This document shows positions 7,608-16,810 of a stretch of DNA of 64,000 nucleotides, piece by piece. Origin of the DNA: Candidatus Paraluminiphilus aquimaris (GTDB lineage Bacteria; Pseudomonadota; Gammaproteobacteria; Pseudomonadales; Halieaceae); the NCBI RefSeq assembly GCF_026230195.1, contig NZ_CP036501.1:1798001-1862000 (forward strand). Direction: 5' to 3'. A program made the position numbers and the translations under genes. The notes beneath the pieces were generated by a model. The model worked only from the letters and a program-made list of their open reading frames with translations, ran no database searches and was not told where the DNA came from. Position 1 is the stretch's first letter. The number at the start of each line of letters is the position of its first letter.

Positions 7608-9004
7608 AAACCGTGGATCAAACGTTTGAGGAAAGTCTGTCGGCGCTCATTTCGCGCCATTTCGAAGGAGCGAAGCTGATCTCTTCAAGCCAGCTCACTG
7701 CCGGCGCATCACAGCAAACGTTTCGTATTACGATCGAAGGGAAGGGCGGCGATACGCAGGTCTTTGCGCTGCGTCGAGCGCAGCCTGGCTTGGCGTCATC
7801 CTCTTACGGACAGTTACCGCCTAGTGTAGAAGTCGAATTACTGCAACTAGCCGCTCATGGCGGTGTGCCCGTGCCCGGTATCGAGTATGTGCTGTGTCCC
7901 GGAGATGGTCTGGGCGACGGCTACATCATGGAATGGTTAGAGGGCGAGACCATGGGGCAGCGGATTGTAAAACGCCCTGAGCTGAGTGGTGCCAGAGCAT
8001 CATTAGCTTTTGACTGTGGTCAGGCGTTGGCGCGAATCCACGCCTTGTCTGTGCCTTGCTCTCTCGTTGAGCGGTTGCACAACGTCTCGCCCGAGGCCTT
8101 AGTGCGCGAGACTTGGGAGGCCTATATTGTGTTGGACACGCCACAACCGATGATCGACTTTACCGCTCAGTGGCTGCTCAGCAATGTTCCCGCTGATTTT
8201 GAGACGACGTTGGTTCACGGGGATTTCAGGAACGGTAATTTAATGGTAACGCCCGATGGCATAGGTGCTGTGCTTGATTGGGAGCTTTGCCACATGGGTG
8301 ACCCCATGCGAGACCTCGGTTGGCTGTGTGTCAATTCATGGCGATTTGGTAACCGATCTTTGCCTGTTGGGGGCTTTGGTAAGGTCGAGGATCTTATCGC
8401 GGGCTACGAATCGGAAACCGGCCAGCCGGTAGATCTCACGACACTGCGGTTCTGGGAGGTCTTCGGTTCGTTTTGGTGGTCAGTGACGACATTGGGTATG
8501 GCGAATACCTGGCGAAGTGGCGAGACACCGTCAGTGGAGCGGCCCGTTATTGGTCGACGCAGTAGCGAAGCGCAAATGGATTGCGTCCACCTCCTCATCC
8601 CGGGTGAGCTACCCGCCCACCCCGATAAGATAAGTGATGCAAATCTCCCATCTGTCAGTGAGATTATCCGATCGGTAAAGTCGCATTTGACTGAGCATGT
8701 TGGCGAAAAGCTCGAAGGGGCAGACCAATTTTTGATGCGTGTCGCGGTCAATTCACTCTCCATTGCAGAGCGCGAGCTTTCTTTCGCACCCGCTGCAGAG
8801 CGTGCCGAACTCGCCGGGTTGAAGTCGTTGTTTTCGGGGCTTGAAGGTAATGAGGACCTGGAGCAGCTAAGGTGGAATCTCGTGTCGGCGCTTCGGTCTA
8901 ACGAGCCGATGGATGTTGATATCCTCGGTGCACACCTTCGTCAAACAGTGGCTCACAGACTTTATATTGATCAGCCAAAATACTCGGCACTCACGAATTC
9001 ATGA
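7604..9004 (+). CDS. APH-family phosphotransferase fused to a DUF6285 (LvaB-like) domain
   Basis: 466 residues. Residues about 25-330 are an aminoglycoside phosphotransferase/choline kinase fold: catalytic loop HGDFRNGN at 205-212 (Asp207) and metal-binding LDWE with Asp225. This subgroup (ACAD10/11 N-terminus, LvaA) phosphorylates the hydroxyl of hydroxyacyl-CoAs. Residues about 347-460 (FLMRVAVNSLSIAEREL ... HRLYIDQPKY) resemble DUF6285, the small LvaB partner needed by LvaA in Pseudomonas levulinate catabolism. Both parts in one chain would be a natural kinase-partner fusion. The TTG start overlaps the ACAD stop (TTGA); a GTG three codons later is an alternative. Family assignment of the C-terminal domain is from memory, without an HMM search. 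Confidence 0.83.
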   Translation: MKTVDQTFEESLSALISRHFEGAKLISSSQLTAGASQQTFRITIEGKGGDTQVFALRRAQPGLASSSYGQLPPSVEVELLQLAAHGGVPVPGIEYVLCPGDGLGDGYIMEWLEGETMGQRIVKRPELSGARASLAFDCGQALARIHALSVPCSLVERLHNVSPEALVRETWEAYIVLDTPQPMIDFTAQWLLSNVPADFETTLVHGDFRNGNLMVTPDGIGAVLDWELCHMGDPMRDLGWLCVNSWRFGNRSLPVGGFGKVEDLIAGYESETGQPVDLTTLRFWEVFGSFWWSVTTLGMANTWRSGETPSVERPVIGRRSSEAQMDCVHLLIPGELPAHPDKISDANLPSVSEIIRSVKSHLTEHVGEKLEGADQFLMRVAVNSLSIAERELSFAPAAERAELAGLKSLFSGLEGNEDLEQLRWNLVSALRSNEPMDVDILGAHLRQTVAHRLYIDQPKYSALTNS

Positions 9005-9088
9005 GCGGATTTACCCTAGTCCGCGCCTTCGATAAGGCCTACTTTTTCGTTAGGTTTTTGTGGGGGAGTGTCCTAGACTTACGCCTGT

Positions 9089-9164
9089 GCCGTTGTAGCT
9101 CAGTCGGAAGAGCGTTTGCCTCCTAAGCGAAAGGTCGCAGGTTCGATCCCTGCCAGCGGCGCCA
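9089..9164 (+). tRNA. tRNA-Arg (anticodon CCT)
   Basis: 76 bases including encoded CCA. The acceptor GCCGTTG pairs with CAGCGGC, followed by discriminator G and CCA. Anticodon stem TTTGC/GCGAA encloses loop CTCCTAA, giving anticodon CCT for AGG codons. The T arm GCAGG-TTCGATC-CCTGC is intact. A TAGACT -10-like hexamer lies at 9074-9079, just upstream. Confidence 0.95.
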
Positions 9165-9170
9165 TCAAAC

Positions 9171-9186
9171 GCGCAATCAATTGCGC
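9171..9186 (+). repeat. Perfect hairpin in the tRNA-Arg 3' trailer
   Basis: GCGCAAT and ATTGCGC form a 7-bp stem around CA, seven bases after the tRNA CCA. No T-run follows, so it is not a classical intrinsic terminator; it may mark or protect the processed 3' end of the transcript. Confidence 0.4.
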
Positions 9187-9360
9187 TAGCGCGTATTCAC
9201 GTAAGCATCTGAGCCCCCGACATCGGGTCAACGTGCAACTCAGCCCTTTTTTGAGGACGCCCGCCATTATTTCTGTCAGACGTATTTGCTTTTTTTGCCG
9301 TCGTCTTTGGCGCCTGCTGATAGACTAGTGAATCCTCGGCCAGTACGGCAGCCCACATTA

Positions 9361-10545
9361 ATGTCATCGCGGAAAGTTAGAATTAAGGCGCCCGGTAAAG
9401 CTCGTCGGCGGGTGCCACCAAAAACCGATGAACTCGAGATCCTTATTCGTGATTTAGCGAGCGATGGACGTGGTGTCGGCGAGGCGCCAGATGGACAAGT
9501 CATATTCGTTGCGGGCGTTTGGCTCGGTGAGCGTGTCCGGGTTCGAAGAACCCGCCAAGGCGCCATGACGGAAACGGTACTTCTTGAGGTAACTGAGGCG
9601 CACGCCCACAGAGTGACACCCGCCTGCATCTATCACACGCAGGGTGAATGCGGTGGTTGCCCATGGATGTTTATGGACTATGAGGCGCAGGTTTCTGCCA
9701 AACAGGTAAAACTGGCATCGGCGTTGGCGTCTCTCAATGCAACGCATCTTAGCTGTCCTGTAAACGGCTCAGTAAGACAATTGGGTTACCGCAATCGCGC
9801 CCAACTTAAAACCAATGGGCGGGAGCTGGGCTACCTGGGGGCGAGCTCCCACGACCTGGCTGACATAGAGACATGCGCCGTATTAACAGACGCTAATCAG
9901 GCGTTATTAAGCCGTCTGCGCGACAGCTTACCGAATAGTGCGTGGCGCCCGAGGTCGAAACAGAAATGGATTGCCCTCGATATAGATGACAAGCGAGATG
10001 CGCCCCTCATAGACAAGAGGCAACCGTTTAGACAGGCAAATGATAGTCAGAATGCGGTCATGCGTGACTGGCTCGCCGATAAGCTCGCATCGCTCGTACC
10101 CGAGGGCCCCGTACTCGAGCTATTTTGTGGTAACGGCAATTTGACGTCGGTGGTAGCTGAGCGAAACCCGCACGCGCAGGTTGTGGCAGTAGAGGGCGAT
10201 GAGGTGGCGCTTGAGGCGCTTGCCGCACTCAACTTAGCCACGGTTACCACTCAGCGGGTAAACCTCTTTGACGATCGACAAATACGCGCGTTGATATCGT
10301 CGCTGCCGTCGATTAACGGTGTCGTTCTCGACCCTCCGCGAGATGGATTAAAGGCGCGAGACGCTTTTGGCTCCGTGTTCTCCGAGTGCTCATGGGTTGT
10401 TTATATCTCGTGTAATCTTGCCACTTGGCAGCGCGATGCACAGTTTTTACAAGACCAAGGTTTGCGACTGACTCAGGTAGAGGGCTTGGATATGTTTCCG
10501 CAGACACCTCACTTAGAGGTGCTCTCCGTCTTTGAACGGCAGTGA
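9361..10545 (+). CDS. TRAM-domain 23S rRNA (uracil-5-)-methyltransferase, RlmD-like
   Basis: 394 residues from the ATG at 9361; the open frame extends 25 codons upstream but those residues are not family-like. The N-terminal TRAM domain is about 20-85, then the [4Fe-4S] cysteines Cys89, Cys97, Cys100 and Cys172, then the SAM-binding LELFCGNGNLT, the DPPRDGLK loop and the catalytic Cys in VYISCNLAT. Members methylate uracil C5 in 23S rRNA (RlmD, U1939) or tRNA (TrmA). TRAM plus Fe-S favours RlmD, but it is shorter than E. coli RlmD and RlmC/TrmA-type specificity cannot be excluded. It converges on selU with no obvious terminator. Confidence 0.88.
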   Translation: MSSRKVRIKAPGKARRRVPPKTDELEILIRDLASDGRGVGEAPDGQVIFVAGVWLGERVRVRRTRQGAMTETVLLEVTEAHAHRVTPACIYHTQGECGGCPWMFMDYEAQVSAKQVKLASALASLNATHLSCPVNGSVRQLGYRNRAQLKTNGRELGYLGASSHDLADIETCAVLTDANQALLSRLRDSLPNSAWRPRSKQKWIALDIDDKRDAPLIDKRQPFRQANDSQNAVMRDWLADKLASLVPEGPVLELFCGNGNLTSVVAERNPHAQVVAVEGDEVALEALAALNLATVTTQRVNLFDDRQIRALISSLPSINGVVLDPPRDGLKARDAFGSVFSECSWVVYISCNLATWQRDAQFLQDQGLRLTQVEGLDMFPQTPHLEVLSVFERQ

Positions 10546-10611
10546 CAAGGGGTGAGACCTAAAAGGAGTCGAATCGCTGATCCATAGTGTGGTTGTCACG
10601 TTATTTCGCGT

Positions 10612-11766
10612 TTAAGCATTTAGCCAAGGAGAGGGGCTTTGCTGGAGATACTGTGCAACCGCGTCAAAATCACCACTAAAAACGACTCTGCGCTGCTTGG
10701 ACTTCAGCTGGTAGTCGTACATGGGGTCGTAATAGTCACGCAATAAGATCTCTATCCAGGCTTTATGTGTCTCGGAACGACCTAAACGATGCTCTGAGAT
10801 GGCTGTCTCTAGAAGCCCCGATAATTCCGAATACCTGACGCCGCCCAGACGCTTCTTGATGTTTTCCAAGCTGTTTCTTAGTGATGCAGCGAAAACCTCA
10901 AAAGTATGCTCATCATCGCCCGCGACTTTCACCAATTCACTGTGATTTTGAAGAATATAATTTTGCCAGGAGTGTTCCACACGTTGCGCTAAGCTTGCCT
11001 CGACGGTTATGACAGGTGCCTTGGCGATGCACTCTTGAAGCAGTATCGGGAGGGCGCAGCGACCAATAAGCCGACTTTCATCCTCTACCGCTACGGCCGA
11101 TGCATCAGATTTAATTGCCTTAAGAAAGGCAATTGCTATCGCATTTTCAAAATCAATCTGGCTGGGCTGCGGTGTAATTCGTTTACCAAAGGCACTGCCT
11201 CGGTGATTCGCCAAACCCTCTAGATCAATCGTTACGAGTCCCTGTGATGAGCCACAAGACTCCGCGCATTGATTCAGGAGTGCCGTTTTGGCGACACCTG
11301 TTCGGCCTGCTACCACGACAAGGTTTGATGCCTGTAACGACGCCGCGAAGCTGTCAATGAGAAATCGGCGTAATGCCTTGTAGCCACCCTCGATAATCGG
11401 TACGTGACAACCTCGCTCCGCCAGCCAAGCCTGCGTTGTTTGCGATCGCAAGCCGCCCCTGAAACAAAATAAAGCGGCCTCCGGTGCACTTTTTATGGCA
11501 CTGATCCACTGCTCAATGCGTGCTTCCTTCGCAGTACCCGTCACAAGTTCATGCCCGAGTGAAATGGCCGCTTCCTGCCCGCGTTCGGCGTAACAGGTGC
11601 CTACTTGTTCACGCTCTGAGTTACTCATAAGCGGAAGGTTGATTGCCGCAGGAAACGAGCCTTTTTCAAACTCAACCGGCGCACGCGTGTCAATGAGCAA
11701 GCGGTTCTCAGTAAAAAGGCTGCCGAATTCGGAGGCCAAAATGCGGCTTTGGGAGGAGCTAGGCAC
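10612..11766 (-). CDS. selU: tRNA 2-selenouridine synthase (MnmH)
   Basis: 384 residues. The rhodanese domain (about 1-130) contains DTRAPVEFEKGSFPAAINLP and the active-site loop LFCFRGGLRSQ with its Cys; the second half has a P-loop, VVAGRTGVAKTALLNQC. SelU replaces the 2-thio group of wobble uridine 34 in tRNA-Lys/Glu/Gln by selenium, using selenophosphate from SelD, via a geranylated intermediate. The GTG start overlaps the end of selD by eight bases and lacks its own ribosome site, so translational coupling is likely. This pair explains the need for selenophosphate without selenoproteins; no selA or selB is present in the window. Confidence 0.93.
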   Translation of the reverse strand: MPSSSQSRILASEFGSLFTENRLLIDTRAPVEFEKGSFPAAINLPLMSNSEREQVGTCYAERGQEAAISLGHELVTGTAKEARIEQWISAIKSAPEAALFCFRGGLRSQTTQAWLAERGCHVPIIEGGYKALRRFLIDSFAASLQASNLVVVAGRTGVAKTALLNQCAESCGSSQGLVTIDLEGLANHRGSAFGKRITPQPSQIDFENAIAIAFLKAIKSDASAVAVEDESRLIGRCALPILLQECIAKAPVITVEASLAQRVEHSWQNYILQNHSELVKVAGDDEHTFEVFAASLRNSLENIKKRLGGVRYSELSGLLETAISEHRLGRSETHKAWIEILLRDYYDPMYDYQLKSKQRRVVFSGDFDAVAQYLQQSPSPWLNA

Positions 11767-12814
11767 GAAGTGTTAACTTAGGTTGGTCCGAGGTCGCGAT
11801 CGATAGTTCGCCAATGGGCCTACCTGGGAGCCCCGCCGCGTGTAATCTTGATGCAATCTCATCACGTGCATCAGGACGCACAGCGATAAGTAGGCCGCCG
11901 CTGGTTTGTGGATCGCAAAGAACGGCTCGCTGAAAATCGGTTAGAGGCGGCAAGTGCGTTGCGATGGAGCCAAAATTACGGTCCGTACCACCGGGAACAC
12001 AGCCCTCTGCTATGTAGCGTTCTAAATCACCCATTGTGGGGATTGCTGACCAGTCGATGCTCGCGTCGAGACCGCTGCCACGCATCATTTCACTAAGGTG
12101 GCCGGCCAGCCCAAAACCTGTGACATCGGTCATCGCCGTGACGCCCTCCAGGGACGATAATTCGGCGCCAATGTTGTTTAACGTGCGCATGCTATCGCTC
12201 GCAAGCGTTAAATCTTGTTGGGTTGCGCGCGCTCTTTTGCCCGCCGTGCTGATGATTCCCACACCGAGCGGCTTTGTTAAAAAGAGAGCATCGCCGTCGA
12301 TCGCCGTATCATTTCGTCTGAGGTGATTAATGTCTACTAGGCCGGATACGGCCAGCCCAAAAATGGGTTCGGATATGTCAATGCTGTGGCCACCAGCTAA
12401 TGTGATTCCTGCCTTGGAACAGATGGCTCGGGCACCTGATAAGACCTCCCTTGCAACTTCAGGCGCTAACTTATCCACGGGCCATCCCAGTATGGCGATT
12501 GCGACCGTTGGCGTGCCCCCCATTGCATAGATATCGCTGATCGCGTTGGTGGCGGCAATCTCACCAAATTCTCGAGGGTCATCCACAATGGGTGTAAAGA
12601 AATCAGTTGTGCTGAGTAATGCGCGACCGTTACCGATATCAACGGCTGCTGAATCGTCCCGCGAGTCGTTACCTACTAACAGCGAGGCTTGAGTGTTTTC
12701 GGGTGTTCCTGTCTCAACTCCGCTTAGAATGCGACGCAATATGTCAGGGGAGAGCTTACAACCGCAGCCAGCAGCTGGACTGAATTGCGTGAGGCGAATA
12801 CTGTCTGTCGTCAT
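11759..12814 (-). CDS. selD: Selenide, water dikinase (selenophosphate synthetase)
   Basis: 351 residues. From the ATG at 12814 the N-terminus (MTTDSIRLTQFSPAAGCGCK) lines up with E. coli SelD, putting the catalytic Cys at 17 and Lys at 20 as in that enzyme; an ATG 11 codons upstream is less likely. The active-site residue is Cys, not selenocysteine. Further AIR-synthase family motifs are STTDFFTPIVDDP, AATNAISDIYAMGG and GFGLAGHL. It makes selenophosphate from selenide and ATP. It lies upstream of and overlaps selU, and is divergent from slt. Confidence 0.96.
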   Translation of the reverse strand: MTTDSIRLTQFSPAAGCGCKLSPDILRRILSGVETGTPENTQASLLVGNDSRDDSAAVDIGNGRALLSTTDFFTPIVDDPREFGEIAATNAISDIYAMGGTPTVAIAILGWPVDKLAPEVAREVLSGARAICSKAGITLAGGHSIDISEPIFGLAVSGLVDINHLRRNDTAIDGDALFLTKPLGVGIISTAGKRARATQQDLTLASDSMRTLNNIGAELSSLEGVTAMTDVTGFGLAGHLSEMMRGSGLDASIDWSAIPTMGDLERYIAEGCVPGGTDRNFGSIATHLPPLTDFQRAVLCDPQTSGGLLIAVRPDARDEIASRLHAAGLPGRPIGELSIATSDQPKLTLRA

Positions 12815-12883
12815 GTGGCTCTCGGATACTCCTGCGTTGGTTTTCATTCGTTTAATTCATTGAAAAAAACGTGCGCTCGCTTC

Positions 12884-14824
12884 ATGCTCACACTGATGTT
12901 CTGCGTTACCCCACTAAACTCTCGCACAGTCCTCACGGCTTGTCTCCTAACGGTCCTTTCTTTCTTAGGATTCGATTCTCGATTGGCTGTCGCGTCTAGC
13001 GTATCTGAGCCCTCAGTGCAGCGACAAAAATTCGAACTCGCGGTCAAAGAGTTGAGGACAGGGGTTGGACCTCGTTATCAGTCGCTGCGAGATGAGCTCT
13101 CGAACTATGCATTAGCCATCTATCTTGATGCCCTCGTAATTGAGGGTAACTTACATTACGCGAGCAGCGAGGAAATGAACCAATTCATGGCGACGGCTGA
13201 TGGATCACCGCTCGCTATGCGCACGCTCCGAAGTTTTGTGCGTCACAAGGTTGAGGACCGCCGCTGGCGGACCATCATTGCGGTAACCAACCGATCTGAC
13301 TTGAGCACTGAGCTCTCATGTCATCGAGCTCATGCGCTACTAAGTATGGGAAGGGTCGATGCGGCTAACGTATTGCTGAACACGGCTTGGAGCGTTGGGA
13401 AGTCTCAGATCAAAGCCTGTGACCCCGTATTTAAGGCCTGGATAAAACACTCGGGTCCAACCGACGATGTTGTCTGGGAACGCGCACTCAAGGCAGCGGA
13501 TGCGCGCAACAGTTACCTGCTTCGTTATCTGCAACGATTTGCGTCAAAAGAACTAAAACGAAGTCTTGCTGACTTGGGGGAAATTTACCGAAGACCTGAC
13601 CGCGTTACGCAAAAGGTGCGTGGACAAGAAATGCATCAACGCGATATCGCTTACTTAGGTGTTAAGCGTCTTGCTCGCGTCAACCCAGGTAAGGCCTTTA
13701 CAGCGCTACAAACGCTCTCTGAGCGGTTTGAATTTCGCGCAGATCAACTAAGCGAAATGCAAAGCCTCATTGCGCGACACAGCTTGTTTGCGAAGAGCGC
13801 TGCGCCACAGGAATGGGTTAAAAAGACCTTAATTTTGCTTAAGGAGGACGAGCTCAGCGAAATTTATTTACGGGCGCAGATCGATGCGGCGGATTGGGCG
13901 GCTTTTCGAGAAGGTTTTGACTGGTTGTCAGAAGGCAAACAGGCGGCGGATGAGTGGCAATACTGGCGCGCCATTGCCGCAGGCCCGGGCGAGGCCGAAT
14001 TTGCGCAGTCTACCTTTGAGCGCCTTGCAATGGGGCGTGGATTTCACGCCTACCTCGCTGCGTCGACGCTGAGTAAGCCGCCGACATTAGGCTCTGCCTC
14101 CAAGCGAGAAAATGCGGTAACGCCCCATCAAAAAATGTTAGTTGATCGGGTGAGAGAGCTGTTAGCGTTGGGAAGAAAATGGGAGGCTCGCACTGAATTT
14201 CGGGCAGCGCTCGCTGATAAACAAGTGGCGCTTTTGCTGGCGGAGTTAGCGTCTTCAGTCGGGCTTCATCCATGGGCAATTGAGGCCGCGGCAGCCGCCG
14301 GTGCCTGGGATCGTGTAGATCTAAGGTTTCCCGTTGTTTTTAGTGAGGAATTCGCGAATGCCGCCTCAGAATCCGGGTTAACTGCTGAGTCACTCATGGC
14401 CGTTGCGCGCCGCGAGAGTGCGCTATCGCCGGATGCGGTCTCGAAAGTGGGGGCACGTGGATTGATGCAACTGATGCCCAGCACGGCTCGACTCACAGCG
14501 CGCAAACACAATTATCGTTATTCACGGTCACGTCTGATGCGTCCGGGATACAATACGGCGGTCGGTGCGCTCTACTATGCTGATTTGATCGACAACTATA
14601 AGGGTAATCGCGTACTCGCATTGGCTGCATACAACGCGGGTCCCAATCGTGTCCGTCGCTGGTCTGAGGGCACCATGAGTATTGCGCGCTGGGTTGACAC
14701 CATTCCCTTTAAAGAGACAAGGGAATATGTTCGCGCGGTTTTAGCCTACACCGTAATATATCGGCTCAAAGCCGGTAAGCCCGCAGAAATGCTAAGTGAC
14801 CTTGAGCGCGATTATCAGTATTAA
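12884..14824 (+). CDS. slt: Soluble lytic murein transglycosylase (Slt70 type)
   Basis: 646 residues from the ATG at 12884. A signal peptide (VLTACLLTVLSFLGFDSRLAVA) precedes a long alpha-superhelical region and the C-terminal SLT catalytic domain, with catalytic Glu511 in ARRESALSP, then GARGLMQLMPSTA and ALAAYNAGPNRVRRW. It cleaves peptidoglycan glycan strands in the periplasm to form 1,6-anhydromuropeptides. The start is uncertain: a TTG at 12860 would give an MKKT-type signal peptide, and neither start has a clear ribosome site. Divergent from selD, so a promoter should lie between about 12815 and 12883. Confidence 0.94.
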   Translation: MLTLMFCVTPLNSRTVLTACLLTVLSFLGFDSRLAVASSVSEPSVQRQKFELAVKELRTGVGPRYQSLRDELSNYALAIYLDALVIEGNLHYASSEEMNQFMATADGSPLAMRTLRSFVRHKVEDRRWRTIIAVTNRSDLSTELSCHRAHALLSMGRVDAANVLLNTAWSVGKSQIKACDPVFKAWIKHSGPTDDVVWERALKAADARNSYLLRYLQRFASKELKRSLADLGEIYRRPDRVTQKVRGQEMHQRDIAYLGVKRLARVNPGKAFTALQTLSERFEFRADQLSEMQSLIARHSLFAKSAAPQEWVKKTLILLKEDELSEIYLRAQIDAADWAAFREGFDWLSEGKQAADEWQYWRAIAAGPGEAEFAQSTFERLAMGRGFHAYLAASTLSKPPTLGSASKRENAVTPHQKMLVDRVRELLALGRKWEARTEFRAALADKQVALLLAELASSVGLHPWAIEAAAAAGAWDRVDLRFPVVFSEEFANAASESGLTAESLMAVARRESALSPDAVSKVGARGLMQLMPSTARLTARKHNYRYSRSRLMRPGYNTAVGALYYADLIDNYKGNRVLALAAYNAGPNRVRRWSEGTMSIARWVDTIPFKETREYVRAVLAYTVIYRLKAGKPAEMLSDLERDYQY

Positions 14825-14942
14825 TTGTTGTCGCCAGGGCAAGAGTCATTTGCCACTGTAAGCATTGCTCTAAAAAATGATGTTTGCTCTACTCGGCGCA
14901 GTAAAAACGACTCGCGCTAAAATAAACCGATAGGAAATTAAT

Positions 14943-16058
14943 ATGAAAAGTCTCCAAATGCAGTCTTGTGTCCACGAAGAGGGCACCATCGAATGTGCCT
15001 TGTTTGAGGTCGACATTGCATCGCCCAAAGATAACGAGGTGATGGTGAAAATTGAGGCATCACCCGTTAATCCATCTGATTTGGGTCTCATGTTTGGGGC
15101 GGCCGATGTCGACTCCATTAGAGCCTCAGAACGCAACGGGCACCCTTCCATTATTTTAGACGTCCCCGCACCTGCGATGCGCGCGATGGCAACACGTATT
15201 GGCGAGTGGCTCCCTGTTGGCAACGAGGCCTGCGGTACTGTGGTTGAGGCCGGCGCAAGCCCCGAGGCTCAGGCGCTTATTGGAAAGCGCGTGGCGCTCT
15301 TCGGTGGCGAAATGTACGCAGACTATCGCACGGTCTCCATTTTTCAGGTCATCCCCTTGCTCGATAGCACGACGCCTGAGGAGGGCGCTTCATGTTTCGT
15401 CAACCCGATGACCGCATTAGGTTTCGTTGAAACAATGAAAATGGAAGGTCACAAGGCGATCGTTCACACCGCCGCGGCGTCAAACTTAGGTCAAATGCTA
15501 AATCGTATCTGTTTGAATGACGGCATTCCTCTCGTGAACGTGGTTCGAAGTGAAGAGCAGGTCGCGCTTCTAAAGGGGCAGGGAGCAGAGCACGTAGTCA
15601 ACAGTTCTGCGGAGGATTTCACCGCTCAGTTAAGCGCGGCGCTTAGCGCAACGGGTGCTACATTGGCATTTGATGCAATTGGGGGTGGAAAGCTGGGTAA
15701 CGCAATCTTGATGGCTATGGAGGCTGCCGCGGTAGAGCGTATGACAGAATGGTCACGCTATGGCTCCAATGAGTTCAAGCAGCTTTATATTTACGGTGCT
15801 CTGGACTTGGCGCCAACAACGCTCAATAGAGGCTACGGCTTCTCTTGGGGGATCAATGGATGGCTGTTGACTCCCTTTATGATGAAGGCTGGTAGAGAGA
15901 TTGTTGGGCGTATGCAGTCACGGGTTGTGGCTGAACTCACCACAACCTTCGCAAGTCACTATTCAGATCGCATCACCTTAGCTGAATCTGTCACACCGCT
16001 TGCAGGCGCAAAATATGGCGTTCGCAGGACAGGGCAGAAGGCGCTTATTACTTTCTAG
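14943..16058 (+). CDS. MDR-superfamily zinc-binding-type oxidoreductase
   Basis: 371 residues. The GroES-like N-terminal fold includes VNPSDLGLMFG and VGNEACGTVVEAG, then CFVNPMTALGF and a Rossmann half (HTAAASNLGQMLNRIC, TLAFDAIGGGKLGNA). This matches the quinone-oxidoreductase/enoyl-reductase branch of medium-chain dehydrogenases, which use NAD(P)H and usually no catalytic zinc. An insert carrying DVPAPAMRAMATRIGEW lies between the first strands. GGAAA precedes the ATG. It stands alone between slt and the convergent SUI1 gene; no substrate can be inferred. Confidence 0.85.
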   Translation: MKSLQMQSCVHEEGTIECALFEVDIASPKDNEVMVKIEASPVNPSDLGLMFGAADVDSIRASERNGHPSIILDVPAPAMRAMATRIGEWLPVGNEACGTVVEAGASPEAQALIGKRVALFGGEMYADYRTVSIFQVIPLLDSTTPEEGASCFVNPMTALGFVETMKMEGHKAIVHTAAASNLGQMLNRICLNDGIPLVNVVRSEEQVALLKGQGAEHVVNSSAEDFTAQLSAALSATGATLAFDAIGGGKLGNAILMAMEAAAVERMTEWSRYGSNEFKQLYIYGALDLAPTTLNRGYGFSWGINGWLLTPFMMKAGREIVGRMQSRVVAELTTTFASHYSDRITLAESVTPLAGAKYGVRRTGQKALITF

Positions 16059-16071
16059 TCTGATAAGTGCC

Positions 16072-16431
16072 CTAGCCACCGGCTAACTTGCAGGTATATC
16101 CCAGGGCCTCCAGCGCGTCCTTACAAACGGTCCGCTGGTCGCCCTGTATTTCGATAGTGGCCTCCTTCGTGGAGCCGCCGACACCGCAGCGTTGCTTAAG
16201 TTTTTTTGCGATGATCTTTAACTCTTCAGGTGAGACGGGCAGTCCGCTAATAACGGTGACGGCTTTCCCGCCACGACCTTTCGTTTCTCGGGTTATTCGC
16301 ACAATTCCGTCACCCGCTGACGAAGGGCGATCTTTTCCACAAACGCATTCCGCCGCGTTCCTTAGACACTGGGGGCATAACCTGCCTCGATCAGTACTGT
16401 ACACAGCACGAGAGTTCTTTTTTGCCTTCAC
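16072..16431 (-). CDS. yciH: SUI1/YciH family translation initiation factor homologue
   Basis: 119 residues. The N-terminal CPQCLRNAAECVCG carries two CxxC-like pairs as in YciH; the C-terminal half (TKGRGGKAVTVISGLP, LKQRCGVGGSTKE, IEIQGDQ) is the SUI1 (eIF1) fold. The bacterial protein has been linked to start-codon fidelity, but its role is not settled. Fourteen bases separate it from the convergent oxidoreductase. Confidence 0.93.
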   Translation of the reverse strand: MKAKKNSRAVYSTDRGRLCPQCLRNAAECVCGKDRPSSAGDGIVRITRETKGRGGKAVTVISGLPVSPEELKIIAKKLKQRCGVGGSTKEATIEIQGDQRTVCKDALEALGYTCKLAGG

Positions 16432-16529
16432 CGTTGTCGCCTTAACGCCTAATCGAGCGTGCAGAGTTTATCAGTTGATATGCTTCGTCTGCGCTTTGGA
16501 TAACAAAAAACACAGGGTAGGATACCGCC

Positions 16530-16754
16530 ATGGATGATGAAGAAATCAAATCTGAATTGACAGACTTACAGGCTAAAATCGCATTTTTGGAAGTAGCGAA
16601 TGATGAGCTAGAGCAGGTGCTGTTAAGCCAGCACAAACGGCTGGAGCAGGTGGAGGTGACGCTAAATGAGTTGCGCAATCGCCTCAAGGAGCAGGCGGCC
16701 CTCATCGAGCATTTGGGGGACTCCGATGAAGAGCCAGCCCCCCCACACTACTGA
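16530..16754 (+). CDS. slyX: SlyX family protein
   Basis: 74 residues, a short acidic coiled coil: LQAKIAFLEVANDELEQVL followed by heptad-like leucines, and the proline-rich ending PPHY characteristic of SlyX. Molecular function is unknown. It is divergent from yciH and sits upstream of the amidohydrolase gene. Confidence 0.93.
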   Translation: MDDEEIKSELTDLQAKIAFLEVANDELEQVLLSQHKRLEQVEVTLNELRNRLKEQAALIEHLGDSDEEPAPPHY

Positions 16755-16810
16755 GGCAAGGCCAAATCGTTAAAACCATAACAATAAAAATCAAAAAGTA
16801 GGTACTTGGT

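Noticed and set aside
9171-9186. Hairpin after tRNA-Arg as an intrinsic terminator
   Set aside because: No T-run follows the stem, so it was listed as a repeat only.
11759-12814. Selenocysteine codon in selD
   Set aside because: The active-site codon is a normal Cys codon; no in-frame TGA is found.
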